The position numbers and the translations under genes were made by a program. Shown here in pieces: positions 1-12,000 of a stretch of 23,894 nucleotides of DNA. The notes beneath the pieces were generated by a model, which was not told where the DNA came from, ran no database searches, and was given only the letters and a program-made list of their open reading frames with translations. The number at the start of each line of letters is the position of its first letter. Positions within the stretch are counted from its first letter, which is position 1. The stretch comes from a virus: IMG/VR virus record IMGVR_UViG_3300020446_000078, positions 1-23,894 of that record. The stretch is one strand, 5' to 3'.

Positions 1-2
1 TA

Positions 3-41
3 ACATCATCCTACTCAAACGGAGAACTAAACAGGTCATAA
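3..41 (+). CDS. Possible C-terminal end of upstream gene (gp6 position), partial
   Basis: Frame 3 is open from the window start and ends at TAA 39-41, one base before the ATG of the giant gene. It would give a short tail reading TSSYSNGELNRS. Frame 2 is also open and ends at TGA 44-46, overlapping the next ATG as ATGA, but it needs codons that are rare in this window (CGG, CTC, ATC repeated). Frame 1 has stops at 1-3 and 28-30. I prefer frame 3 on composition. By T4 gene order, the gene before 7 and 8 would be gp6, a baseplate wedge protein; this is synteny only, as 12 residues identify nothing. Confidence 0.3.
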   Translation, partial: TSSYSNGELNRS

Positions 42-42
42 A

Positions 43-3000
43 ATGATAGGAACTGGAATCGAAAAACGTATACAAGTTCAACAAGTTATAGAAAGTCAAC
101 TCCCTGAGTTTATACTTTCAGAGAGCCCAAAAACAGTTGACTTTTTAAAACAATACTACATCTCTCAGGAACATAGGGGTGGTGTGGTAGATTTGAGTGA
201 TAATTTAGATCAATACATTAAATTAGATAATTTAACACCAGAAGTAATTGTTGGTATTACAACTTTAAGCACAGATATTACAACTACAAGTGATACAATT
301 ACAGTATCATCTACAAAAGGTTTCCCAAATGAATATGGTTTGTTAAAAATTGATAGTGAAATTATCACATATACAGGTATCACGACAAATAGTTTCACTG
401 GATGTATTAGAGGATTTAGTGGTATTTCATCCTATACAAATCCTAATGATCCGGGTGAATTAGTATTTTCAAATACAACTACAGGAAATCATGCATCTGG
501 TGCAGTTGTAAATAACTTAAGTGTTTTATTTTTACAAGAATTTTATAAAAAAGTAAAGAAATCACTAACACCGGGATTAGAGGATACAAAATTTGTATCA
601 GAAGTTGATGTAAGTAATTTTATAAAAGAATCCAAATCATTATATCAATCTAAAGGAACTGCAGAGTCTTTTCGTATTTTATTTAATGTTTTATACGGAT
701 TGTCACCAAAAATTATAGATTTAGAGGAATTTTTAGTAAAACCTTCGTCAGCTGAATATATTCGTAGAGAGATTGTATTAGCTGAGGTAATTAGTGGTGA
801 TCCAAATAAATTATTAGGACAGACAATAACAAAATCTGATGACTTAGAAACAAACGCATCAGTGTCTGAAGTCGAAATTATAACAAGAAACAGAAAAACA
901 TTTTATAAGTTAAGTTTGTTTGTTGGATATAATGATAGGAGTGGAATAAATGGAGTATTTACCATTCCCGGTAAATCAAAAGTAATAGGTAATGTATCCA
1001 TAGGGTCGTCTGTAATCACCGTAGATTCGACTGTAGGGTTTGGAAATACTGGAACTATTAGATCGGGTATTAATACAATTACATACACTGATAAGACTGT
1101 TAATCAATTTTTAAACTGCACAGGTATTACTAACTCAATATCATCTACTGATGACTTAAGATCAGATGAATTAATATTTGGATATGAGGATGGTGACATA
1201 TCAAAAAAAGTAGAATTAAGAATAACTGGTGTTTTATCCAATTTTCAACTTTTACCTTCGGCAAGATCAAGTGTAACAAGTGAAGGAGAAAGGATTACTG
1301 TTAAAAATTTAGGTGAGGTAATTGCAAATCCAATAACTGATAGAACACAAAAAGAAATATTTTTTAATTCTTGGATTTATAATACATCTTGTACTTTTGA
1401 AATTGAATCAATTAATGGATCAACTTTTCTTCTTAAATCAAATTTTGATAAATCTAATTTGAAAGAAGGTGATAAGGTTGATATTTTAAGAAGGGGAACT
1501 GAAATAGTAGATGTTACTGATGCTATCATTAAAACAACAAATCCTACAGGTTTACAGGATAAACAATTAATTTTAGATAATATTTCAGGTTTTACACCAA
1601 CATTTGGTATTTTTTATGATCTTCGTAGAAAATTAGATAGAGCATTTAGTTCAACATCACAATTAGAGTTTGGAAATAATGTAATCACATCAAATGTACA
1701 GAATACTTATAATAAAGATGATGTTGATTACTATGTTGCCTCATCATCATTACCATCATATGATATCACTGAAACTGTCTCTAAAAGTATCATACCTAAT
1801 TCTACAGGAACTTTTTTACAAGGGTTTAATAATGTTAGTCAAAAATTCTCTATTATATCATTCTCAACTGATACTGACTTTAAAACAGGTGATGCCATAT
1901 TTTATAAACCGTCTAATAATCCTTTAAAAGGTTTAGAAGAGGGTGTGTATTATGTTGAAGTATTAAGTTTAAAAAATCAAATTAGATTATACAGCTCAAG
2001 ATCCTTTATACCCATATTAGATTTCTTACAATTTACAACGGGAGGCACCGGTAGTCATAGTTTTGTTCTTCTCAGACATAAAAATGAAAAAATTGGTGTA
2101 CAGAAAATATTAAAAAAATTCCCTGCCTCACCAAATATTAAATCAGGAAATAAAGTAGTTACTACTCCCGGTTCAACAGGTATTCTTATTAATGGTGTAG
2201 AAATTACAAACTACAAATCAGAAGATAAAATATATTATGGCCCATTAGATGATGTTAAAATTCTTAATGGTGGTACAAACTTTGATGTAATAAATTTACC
2301 TAGCATAACTCTTCCACAAGTCGCATCCGGCACAACTGCATTAATTCAACCAGTTATTCAAGGTGAATTAAAGGAGATTTTAGTAGATCGGCAAGATTTT
2401 GATATTGAAAGAGTTTTATCTGTGACAATATCAGGGGGTAACGGGGAAGGAGCAATTATTAAACCTGTTGTCAGAAAAAGATTTAGAGAAATATTTTTTG
2501 ATGGTAGAGATACAAGAGTAAGAGGTGGATTAGATATTATTCATGATCAAATTATCTTTGATAAACCACATAATTTATTAAGTGGTGAGCCACTAGTTTA
2601 TGACAATAATGAAAATGCTTCACTTGGTATAGGATCATTTAAAGGATCAAATACAAATCAAAATAAATTCCTATCAAATGGATCTGTTTATTTTCCAGAG
2701 GTTGTAGGAGTATCATCAATAAGATTGTATGAAACTGTTAATGATTTCAATGCAGGAATAAACACTGTTGGATTTACAACTGTAAACTCTCAAGGTACAC
2801 ATAAATTTAAACTTTTAAATAAAAAAAATCACTTACGTTCTGTTGTAATTGAAGATGCTGGTTCAAATTATACAAATCGCAAATTATTAGTAAAACCAAA
2901 TGCCATATCCACTATTGAAAATACCATAACTTTTAAAGATCATGGATTTAAAGATGGTGAGTTAATTACATATAATTATGAGTTTGGTGGTACAGGTATA

Positions 3001-6000
3001 ACAGGTATCAGTTCATCGAATCAATATAAAGTAATAACTTTAGATAATGATACATTTAGAATAGCCAATGCAGGTGTTGGTGGAACAAATAGTAGTTTTT
3101 ATACAAGGGGAGAGTATGTTAAAATAGAATCTACGGGATCAGGTTTACAAGAATTTGCATATCCTCCTATTACTTTAGATGTTAAAGCTGTTTACTCTTC
3201 AACTACATTAGCTAGATCTGCTGATCTTGTCTTAACTCCTATTGTACGTGGTAGTATTATTAAAACTTACCTATATGAACCCGGAACAAATTATGGATCT
3301 GAGATATTAAATTTTGAGAAAAAACCGGGTGTTACATTAAAAAATGGAAAACAAGCTGAATTAAGAGCAATAGCATCTAAAGGTAAAATCTTAACTGTAG
3401 ATGTTAGATTTGGTGGTAAAGAATATTTTTCACCACCTGATTTAGAGTTTGTTGGTGTAGGTTCTGGAGTTGGTGCAAAGTTAAGACCTGTGGTTACTGA
3501 TGGTAAAATCACAGATGTTGTAATTATTAATCCGGGTATAGGATACACTCAATCTCCACAAGTTTTAGTAAAACCAGCTGGTATAGGACAAATTATAGAA
3601 CCAGCAGTAAGATCTTTGACAGTTAATAATTTGGAGAGATTTGATGATGAAATATTACTTAAAGAAGCAGAATCTAATTTACAATACGCTGTTGTAGGAT
3701 ATAATACATCTCTCTATACTAATCCATTTAATGATCCAAATCAAATTACTGGACACTCTCCTATTATTGGATGGGCTTATGATGGCAATCCAATTTATGG
3801 CCCTTATGGTTATGAGGATCCAAGTGACTCTAACTCACAGATTAAAATTTTAGATACTAGTTATGTATTGGATACTTCAAATGTTATAAACAGACCAACA
3901 TCATTTACTAATGGATTTTTTGTAGAAGATTTTAGATTTAATGATTCTGGAGATCTCGATAGTAATAACGGAAGATATTGTAAAACCCCTGATTATCCTG
4001 ATGGAGTTTATGCATATTTTGTAGGAGTAGCAACTGGTGCACAAGGAAATCTTGATCCTAAATTCCCATATTTTATAGGAGATACATATAGATCAACTCC
4101 CATATCCGATAATTTTGTTATTAATCAAAATAATTTTGATTTTAATAATGAAAATGTTATAAGAAATACTCTACCATACAAAGTATCTGATCCTACTGCC
4201 GACAATGATTTTCTAATTGAATCTAATGAATCTGTTGAACAAAATGCAATAGTAGAATCTGTTACAGAGGGTGAGATTGAAGGTTTTCAAATAGTTGAAG
4301 AAGGAAGTGATTATAAGGTAGGTGATTCATTGGTATTTGATAATACAGATACATCTGGAGGGGGTGCCAGTGCCTTTGTAAGAAAGGTTACAGGAAAACC
4401 TATTACAAGTGTCACAACCGCAGTTCAGACGTACGATGATGTCGTTTACGTAAGAGATAGTGCAACTCAGATTAGTGGATTTATATCTACTTCTCATACT
4501 TTTGCTAATAATGATAACATTGTGGTTTCAGGATTGACCACAAGCATATCAAAACTAACAGATTCTTTCCAAGTAGGAGTTTCATCTGAACAAGTTGTAC
4601 TTTACAAAGAACTAGGTGCAAATGCTACATCAGGTATTGTTACTGACATATATGTCTCTGTTATCCCTGATAGAGTATCAGCTGGTAGTAGTATTGGTAT
4701 AGGTACGGAAAAATTATTAGTTCTTAATAAATTTAATGATAGAAAAATATTAAGGGTAAAGAGAGGAGTTGTTGGTACTGCACATAAATTATCTGATCCA
4801 GTTTTTACTGTACCTCATAAGTTTACATTGAATCTTGTTACTGAACCATTTGAATCGAAGGTAAATGATAAAGTATTCTTCAATCCTAAAGAACAAGTTG
4901 GATTAGCATTAACTGCTGGAACAAATATCGCTATGGCTAAGTCATTCACAACTGGTGAGATATCAAAGGTCATTAGTGTTCCTGCAAAAAGTATATTTTT
5001 ACCAAATCATCCTTTCACTAATAATCAACAATTAACATTTAAATTTCCCAGTGGAGCTGGTGCATTATCAGTTGGAACAGGTGTAACTCAGGCGGTTGCC
5101 TCTAGTTTTAATCTTGTAAGTGGTTCTACAGTATTTGCTAAAAAAATATCAAATGATTTAGTTGGTTTATCAACTGAATTAGGTGCTGAAACTATATTCT
5201 TTAAATCTGCACCATCTGATAATTTTGAATATTTACTTGAATCAAACTTTACTCAAGTTACAGGTAAAGCTCAAAAAATTACAGCACACGTTGCTGTATC
5301 AACATCTCATAATTTAAATGAGTTAGATACTATTGACTTAAAATTAAAATCAAATATAGCTGGTGGAACAGGTGTATCAACATCAGTCATAGTTAAATAC
5401 TCCTCTAGTGAGGATAAAATTCTAATTAATCCTACAACTATAGTAAAAGCTAATATTGGTGCCGATACTGTATTTAAAACTAATCACGGATTTAAAACCG
5501 GACAAAAAATATTTTATGATGGTGGAACTAATCAAGCAACTGGATTAAGCACTGGATCATATTTTGTATATAGAATTGATGATAATGCATTTCAATTATC
5601 TCAAACTTTATATGATGTTCAAAATGAACCACCAAAAGTAGTTGGTATCACTACAAATACTGGTGGAAATTCTCAAGAAATTTTCTTAATAAATCCACCT
5701 TTATCAATTGTCAACAATAATGATTTAATATTTTATGTTTCAGATTCATCGTTAAGTGGATATGATTTTAATTTTTACTATGATTCTGATTTCAAAAATG
5801 AGTTTGTTTCTATAGGAACTACAAATTTATTCACAGTTGAAAAAAATGGAACTATTGGTGTGGGTACGACATCTACTGTGATTTTAAAATATAATAATCA
5901 AAATCCATTAAATATATTTTACACCATTGAAAAAGGAGGATTTATAAGCACATCTGATAGGGATGTGGTTAATGCATCTAGAATAAACTATATTAATAGT

Positions 6001-9000
6001 GAATATGAAGGATCTTACATTGCATTTGGTGTTGGCTCTACATCATTTAATATATCTCTTAACAACGTTCCTGAAAAATTAAATTACTTATCGACAGAAA
6101 CTGATAATTTATCATATAGCACTAATTCTACTAGTGTTTTAGGTGGTGTAGCATCAATTAATTTAGCATCTGGTGGTTTAGGATTTAAAAAATTTCCTAG
6201 AATATCTACAATTACCTCAACTTCAGGTATTAATGCTAAAATTCTTGCATTATCAAAATCAATAAACAAAATAAACAAAGTAAGAATATTAGATCCGGGT
6301 TTTGAATATCATTCCGATAAAACTTTAAGACCAGAAGCAAGAATATCACCAACCATAACATTAATTAACTCTGATATAATTTCAAATATAGAGGTTGTTT
6401 CAGGTGGTAGAGATTATCTCTCAGCTCCTGATATTGTAGTTGTTGATCCTGAAACAGGAGAACTTACCGATCAAGGAGTGATTGAAGTTGAGACATCTGC
6501 AACATCCCTCTCATCTGTCAATATTATAAGTTCCCCTAAAGGATTAAAACCAATAGAACATACAATAAGAACCATTAATAATTCAAATGGTATATCAATA
6601 TCAAGAGTGGTTGGTATGAATACAACCACAACTACTGGTATTGTGACTTGTATTTTGGTTACACCAATAACTGGATTTGCAGTGCCTCAATTTGCTCAAG
6701 GTGATAAGATATTTGTTGAGGGAATACAACTTGAATCAACGATAGGATCAGGTTATAACTCTACCGATCACGGTTATGATTTCTTTACAGTATCAAAATA
6801 TGAGAATACTAATCCAGCTAAATTAGAGTTTAATTTAACAGGTATAGGTGTAAGTATTGGTATTGCAAAAACCACACAAGGAAACTATGCCAATATTATT
6901 AATTTTAATAAGTATCCTAAATTTAAAACCACTCAAAAATCTTCTCAATTCAAAAATGGTGAAAGAATAGCAGTTAAGGAAAGTGGTACTTTTATATTAT
7001 CTGATCTTCTCGTTCTTGAAAATAATCCTAATGAATTTATAAAAGTTTTTGGAAAAAGAGAGTTGATCATAGGAGATATTATAAGAGGGGAAATTTCTGG
7101 AACAAGAGCAACTATTAATTCTATATCAAATAATAGAGCTAGATTTAATGTCGATTATTCATTAAGACAAGAAAAAGGATGGAATACTGAAATAGGAAAA
7201 TTAAGTGAAGATTATCAAGTGTTGTCAGATAATGATTATTATCAAAATTTATCATATAGTATTCAAAGTCCAAAAACTTTTGAGGAAATCATAGATCCTG
7301 TAAATAGGTTACTTCATACATCAGGATTGAAAAATTTTGCAGATACCGGAATCACCTCCACTGCAAAATCAGGAATCTCATCCAGTTCAGATATAGTAAT
7401 AGCAAGGGATTTGATCAGTGAAGAAAGAGTTGATACTATTAATAATTTTGATTTAGTTATAGATACGGATACAATTGCTAATGGAACACAATCTAAATTT
7501 ATCAAATTAAGAAATAAAAAACTTGCAAGTTTTATTGAATGTAGAACAAATAGAGTAATTGATATTGATGATATTAGTTCTCAATTCTCAAATACAAATA
7601 GCACTTTAAACGGTAGATTTGATACAGAAATAATTGAAAATTATGAGAGTTTCTTAGTACAAACAAGAAATCCATTAACAAATGAAATACAACTTGATGA
7701 AGTTGTAGTTTTCAAAGATAACACTGACATATTTACATTTGAGAAAAATCGTTTGGGTATTGGTACACAAACAATTGCTGATTTAGAAGGTGTTTCTGAT
7801 TCTAGTAATAAAACTTTCTTGAGAGTAACTCCCACAAATCCATTTGATGATGATTTAGATATAAAATTTTATAGAAATAGATTCAATAGTTCTCTTGCAG
7901 GTATTAATACAGAGGCACTTGGTTTTATTAACTTAGTTGGTGTAGCAAAAACAGTTGATCCAGCTGCAACAATAAGTTTAGTATCTGCACCATCTGGAAT
8001 TACATCAGCATTTTATGCTACTGTTGAGGTAACTGATGATATTACAAATGAAAAAAATCTTGTTGATCTTTATGCAACACATGATGGAACTAATTCTTAT
8101 TTCTCTGAATATTATGTTGATAGTGGTGATGTAAATAATTTTTCATCTAATTTTATTGGAACATTTACATCTAATTTAAATTCTGGTGTTTTATCAATAG
8201 ATTTCCAAAATACGGGGTCTAATAGAGCTACACTAAGGTCTAGAGCAGTGGGATTTGGAACCACTGCATTAGGTCAAGGTACATATAGATTTAAAGACTC
8301 TGCACAAATTAGTGGTAATGAGAGAACAGTTAACCTTGTATCAACATTTAAGAGAGTATCAGGTACATCGACAATTGTAGGTATTGATTCAAATAAATTT
8401 AGTGCGATTAAAAGTATTGTAAAAGTTGCTGCTGGATCCACAGTTTCAATGCACCAAGTTTTAGCAGTTCATGATGGAACCGATACATCTATTGTTCACT
8501 ATCCATTTATCTCTATAGGAAGCACATCAGGTATAGGTACATTTATTTCAAACTATGCTAATAATAAATTTAATGTAAGATTTAATCCTGATACTGGTTT
8601 TTCTGATGTTGAAGTATCTGCTTATAGTGAATTGATATACACAGATCTTGATTTATTCAATACTCCTCCAGATTTAACTTATGGAAGAGTATCAGAGTCA
8701 GTTAGCATAGGATTATATAATGCTGTTAATGGAAATAGATCAAATAAAACAGAATTTGAGCTAACACATAATGGAGTTCCAATTTTTGCAAAAACATTCT
8801 CACCATCTGATGCTTCTATAGTTAACCCTGTGACCGGTGTATTTACTATACCTGACCATTTCTTCAATACAGGTGAAAAATTAAAATATACACCAAAAAG
8901 CACATTCACAGGTGTAACAGCTGATGCAATGGAAACTTCTGCTGGTGTAGATTTAACAACAAATGTTTTTGCAATTCGTTTAACAAAAGACACATTTAAA

Positions 9001-12000
9001 TTAGCATTAACTAAATCAAATGCTAACTCCGGTACAGGAGTTACTTTTACGTCATTGGGAGCTGGAAATAAACATCAACTTGAGATGACTAAAAAACTTG
9101 AAAAAAGTATTGTAGTAGTTGATGGTTTAATACAATCTCCAATAGCGTTTACACCGATAAACACAACATTAACTAATAATGGAGGTAGCATTTCTGCATC
9201 TGATGCCATCTTTAGTATAGCTGGAATATCATCTATAGGACAAGGAGATATATTAGAGATTGGAACTGAATTTATGGAAGTATTATCAGTTGGAATCGGA
9301 ACACTTGCGATAGGGCCAATATCTGGTGATGGTTCATTTAAATTAGTAAATGTTGAGAGAGGTTCATTAGGATCTATAGCGAGTTCACATAATGATGCAA
9401 CTGCTGTAAGAAAATTTAAGGGATCATTTAACATTGTAGATAGTAAAATTCATTTTACTGATGCTCCTAAAGGAACTAATTTCACTGAAAGAGACGATTC
9501 TAATTTAACATTCCCTAGATCAGATTTTCACGGTAGAGTATATTTTAGAAATGATTATACATCAAATAGAATTTTTGATGATATCTCAGATGGATTTACT
9601 GGAGTTGGAGCAACACATATAGTTAAAGTTGGTGGAGCTAATACAACAGGAATACAAACTGGTGGAAGTATAGTTTTACTTAATGGAATATTTCAAACTC
9701 CAACCACATCTAATAATCAGGGTAATAATTATGATTTCATTGGAGATACAACAGCAGGTATTACAACTATATTCTTTACTGGTATTACATCAACAAATGG
9801 TACTAAAATTGTCAGTGAATCTGATGTTAACTTAAATCAACTTCCAAGAGGAGGATTGATTGTATCACTTGGATCTACTGGTGGTTTAGGTGTTGCACCT
9901 TTGGTTGGTGCTGCTGTAACTGTGGTAAAAGATGCTAATGGAGTTATTACATCTGTAGGTTTAGGTGCTACTGATCAATTAGGATCTGGATATCGTGGTA
10001 GTGTAGCGATTGGTGTGACTGATATTGCTTATGATCATAGATTTGTTAGTTCAGGTATTGGTTCAATAAAACAATCTAATTTTAACGGTAATGGATTCAC
10101 TGCTACAGATGCAGTTTATACATCTCATACTGGTGTGTTAGTGTTAACTATCCCTAATCATGGATTAACAACTAGCGATACAGTTGGTATTGATACTGGT
10201 GGTTTAGTGTTTAGATGTTCAAAAGATAATTTCCAAACATTACATCCTTATCCACGTTTAGTATCAAAGACTTCATTAGGAACTAGAAGTGATCCCGTAG
10301 CAGGAATTCAAACAGCTATTACTGCAACCACCACTAATACAATCACCATAAATGTTGGCCCCGGTGGTGGTGCAGGAACAGGTGCAGTTATTAATGCAAC
10401 TGTGGGTGCTGGTGGTACATTAGGCTTTACTGTTGCAAATGGTGGTACCGGATATGTAAATCCCGTAATTAATATCCCTGAACCAACTTATGAAAATCTT
10501 GAAGTTATAGGTGTTTCACGTTTAGGAATAGGTGCCACAACTGATACTGGATTAGGACTAAAAGTAACTGTTGATGTTGGAGCAAGTTCAACAACAGGTA
10601 TTGGTTCTACACTACACACAGTACAATCATTTAAAATTACAAGAAATGGATTTGGATTCAAAAAAGGTGATGTATTCAAACCTGTTGGATTAGTTACTGA
10701 TAGGCAATTGACTCATAAAGTCAGTGATTTTGAATTAACTGTTACAGAAGTATTCACTGATAACTATTCTTCTTGGGATTTTGGTGAGTTTGACTTTATA
10801 GATCCTATAAAAAATCTACAAAATGGTAAAAGAAAAAGATTCCCTATTAGGTTAAATCAAGAATTATTAAGTTTTGAAATAGACAGATTAAATGCTGATT
10901 CATCACTTATTGATATGCAAGACTTACTATTAATATTTGTAAATGGTGTATTACAAGAGCCCGGAGTAGCATATACCTTTGAAGGTGGAACAACATTCGC
11001 GTTTTCTGTAGCACCATCAACAGATGATGATATATCAATATTTTTCTATAAAGGAACATCTGGAGGATCGAATCCGGACACTACAATTGTTGATGTGACA
11101 CAATCAATCAAAGAAGGTGATGTTGTTAAAATAGGAGCTGGTTCTGGAGTGTTACCACAATCAAGAAGAACAGTTATTGGAATTACTACATCTGATACGT
11201 TTGAAACTGACCTTTACACAGGATCAGGTATAGATGAAAATACATTTAGACCACTTGCTCAATGGAGAAAACAAAAAATTGATAAAATTATTGGAGGTGA
11301 TGTTGTATCTAAAGCAAGAGACTCAATTGAACCTTTAATTTATCCAACTGCTAGAATTATTGGTGATTTATCAACTTCAAAATCAGCAGGGACAAGTATT
11401 TTTGTTGATGACGCACAGTTTTTTGAATATGAGGAAGATCATTCATCTATTGTAATTAACAGTTTTGGAGGTTTAATTGTAGATAATATTAACCCTGTTG
11501 CTGCAAAATTAAAAGCTGTTGTTTCTGCTACTGGTACAATATCCCAAATTAATGTGATAGAGGGTGGGAGTGGTTACGTAGGAGCGACCACAAGTATATC
11601 AATCGCAGCTCCAGTGGGCGTGGCTAACACACAATTCGCTCTAATTGGTATATCAACATTTGCTACTGCAACTGCAAACATCACTAATGGATCTATTGCA
11701 TCAGTAACTGTGAATAACATCGGTCTTGGATATACCACCACTAATCCTCCTGCAGTTTTAGCACCCTCTCCTGAACCAATTAAAGAAAATATTACTGATA
11801 TTAAAAAGGTAGAAGGATTTTCAGGCATAGTCACAGGTATCTCGACAGATATTGTTGGTGTATCCACTCTGGTCATAAGAATAGGTCTTGCAAGAACATC
11901 AGATGATTTCAGCAGTCTTGTCGTTGGATATCCAATCTATGTTTTTGATACAACAGTTGGTAATGGTGTAACATCACTAAACTTAAGTGGTAATGATAAT

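Noticed and set aside
1694-1927. A + strand 77-codon ORF in another frame of the giant gene
   Set aside because: Out-of-frame shadow with low-complexity Met/His/Tyr/Leu-rich content and no start signal; the giant gene's frame stays open and repeat-structured throughout.
8679-11876. Antisense ORFs of 100-119 codons opposite the giant gene (8679-8993, 9075-9434, 11574-11876) and a 125-codon one at 18084-18461
   Set aside because: They lie wholly within strongly coding + strand genes, have no ribosome-binding site or recognisable domain, and their composition is what the reverse complement of Thr/Ser/Gly-rich coding DNA gives.
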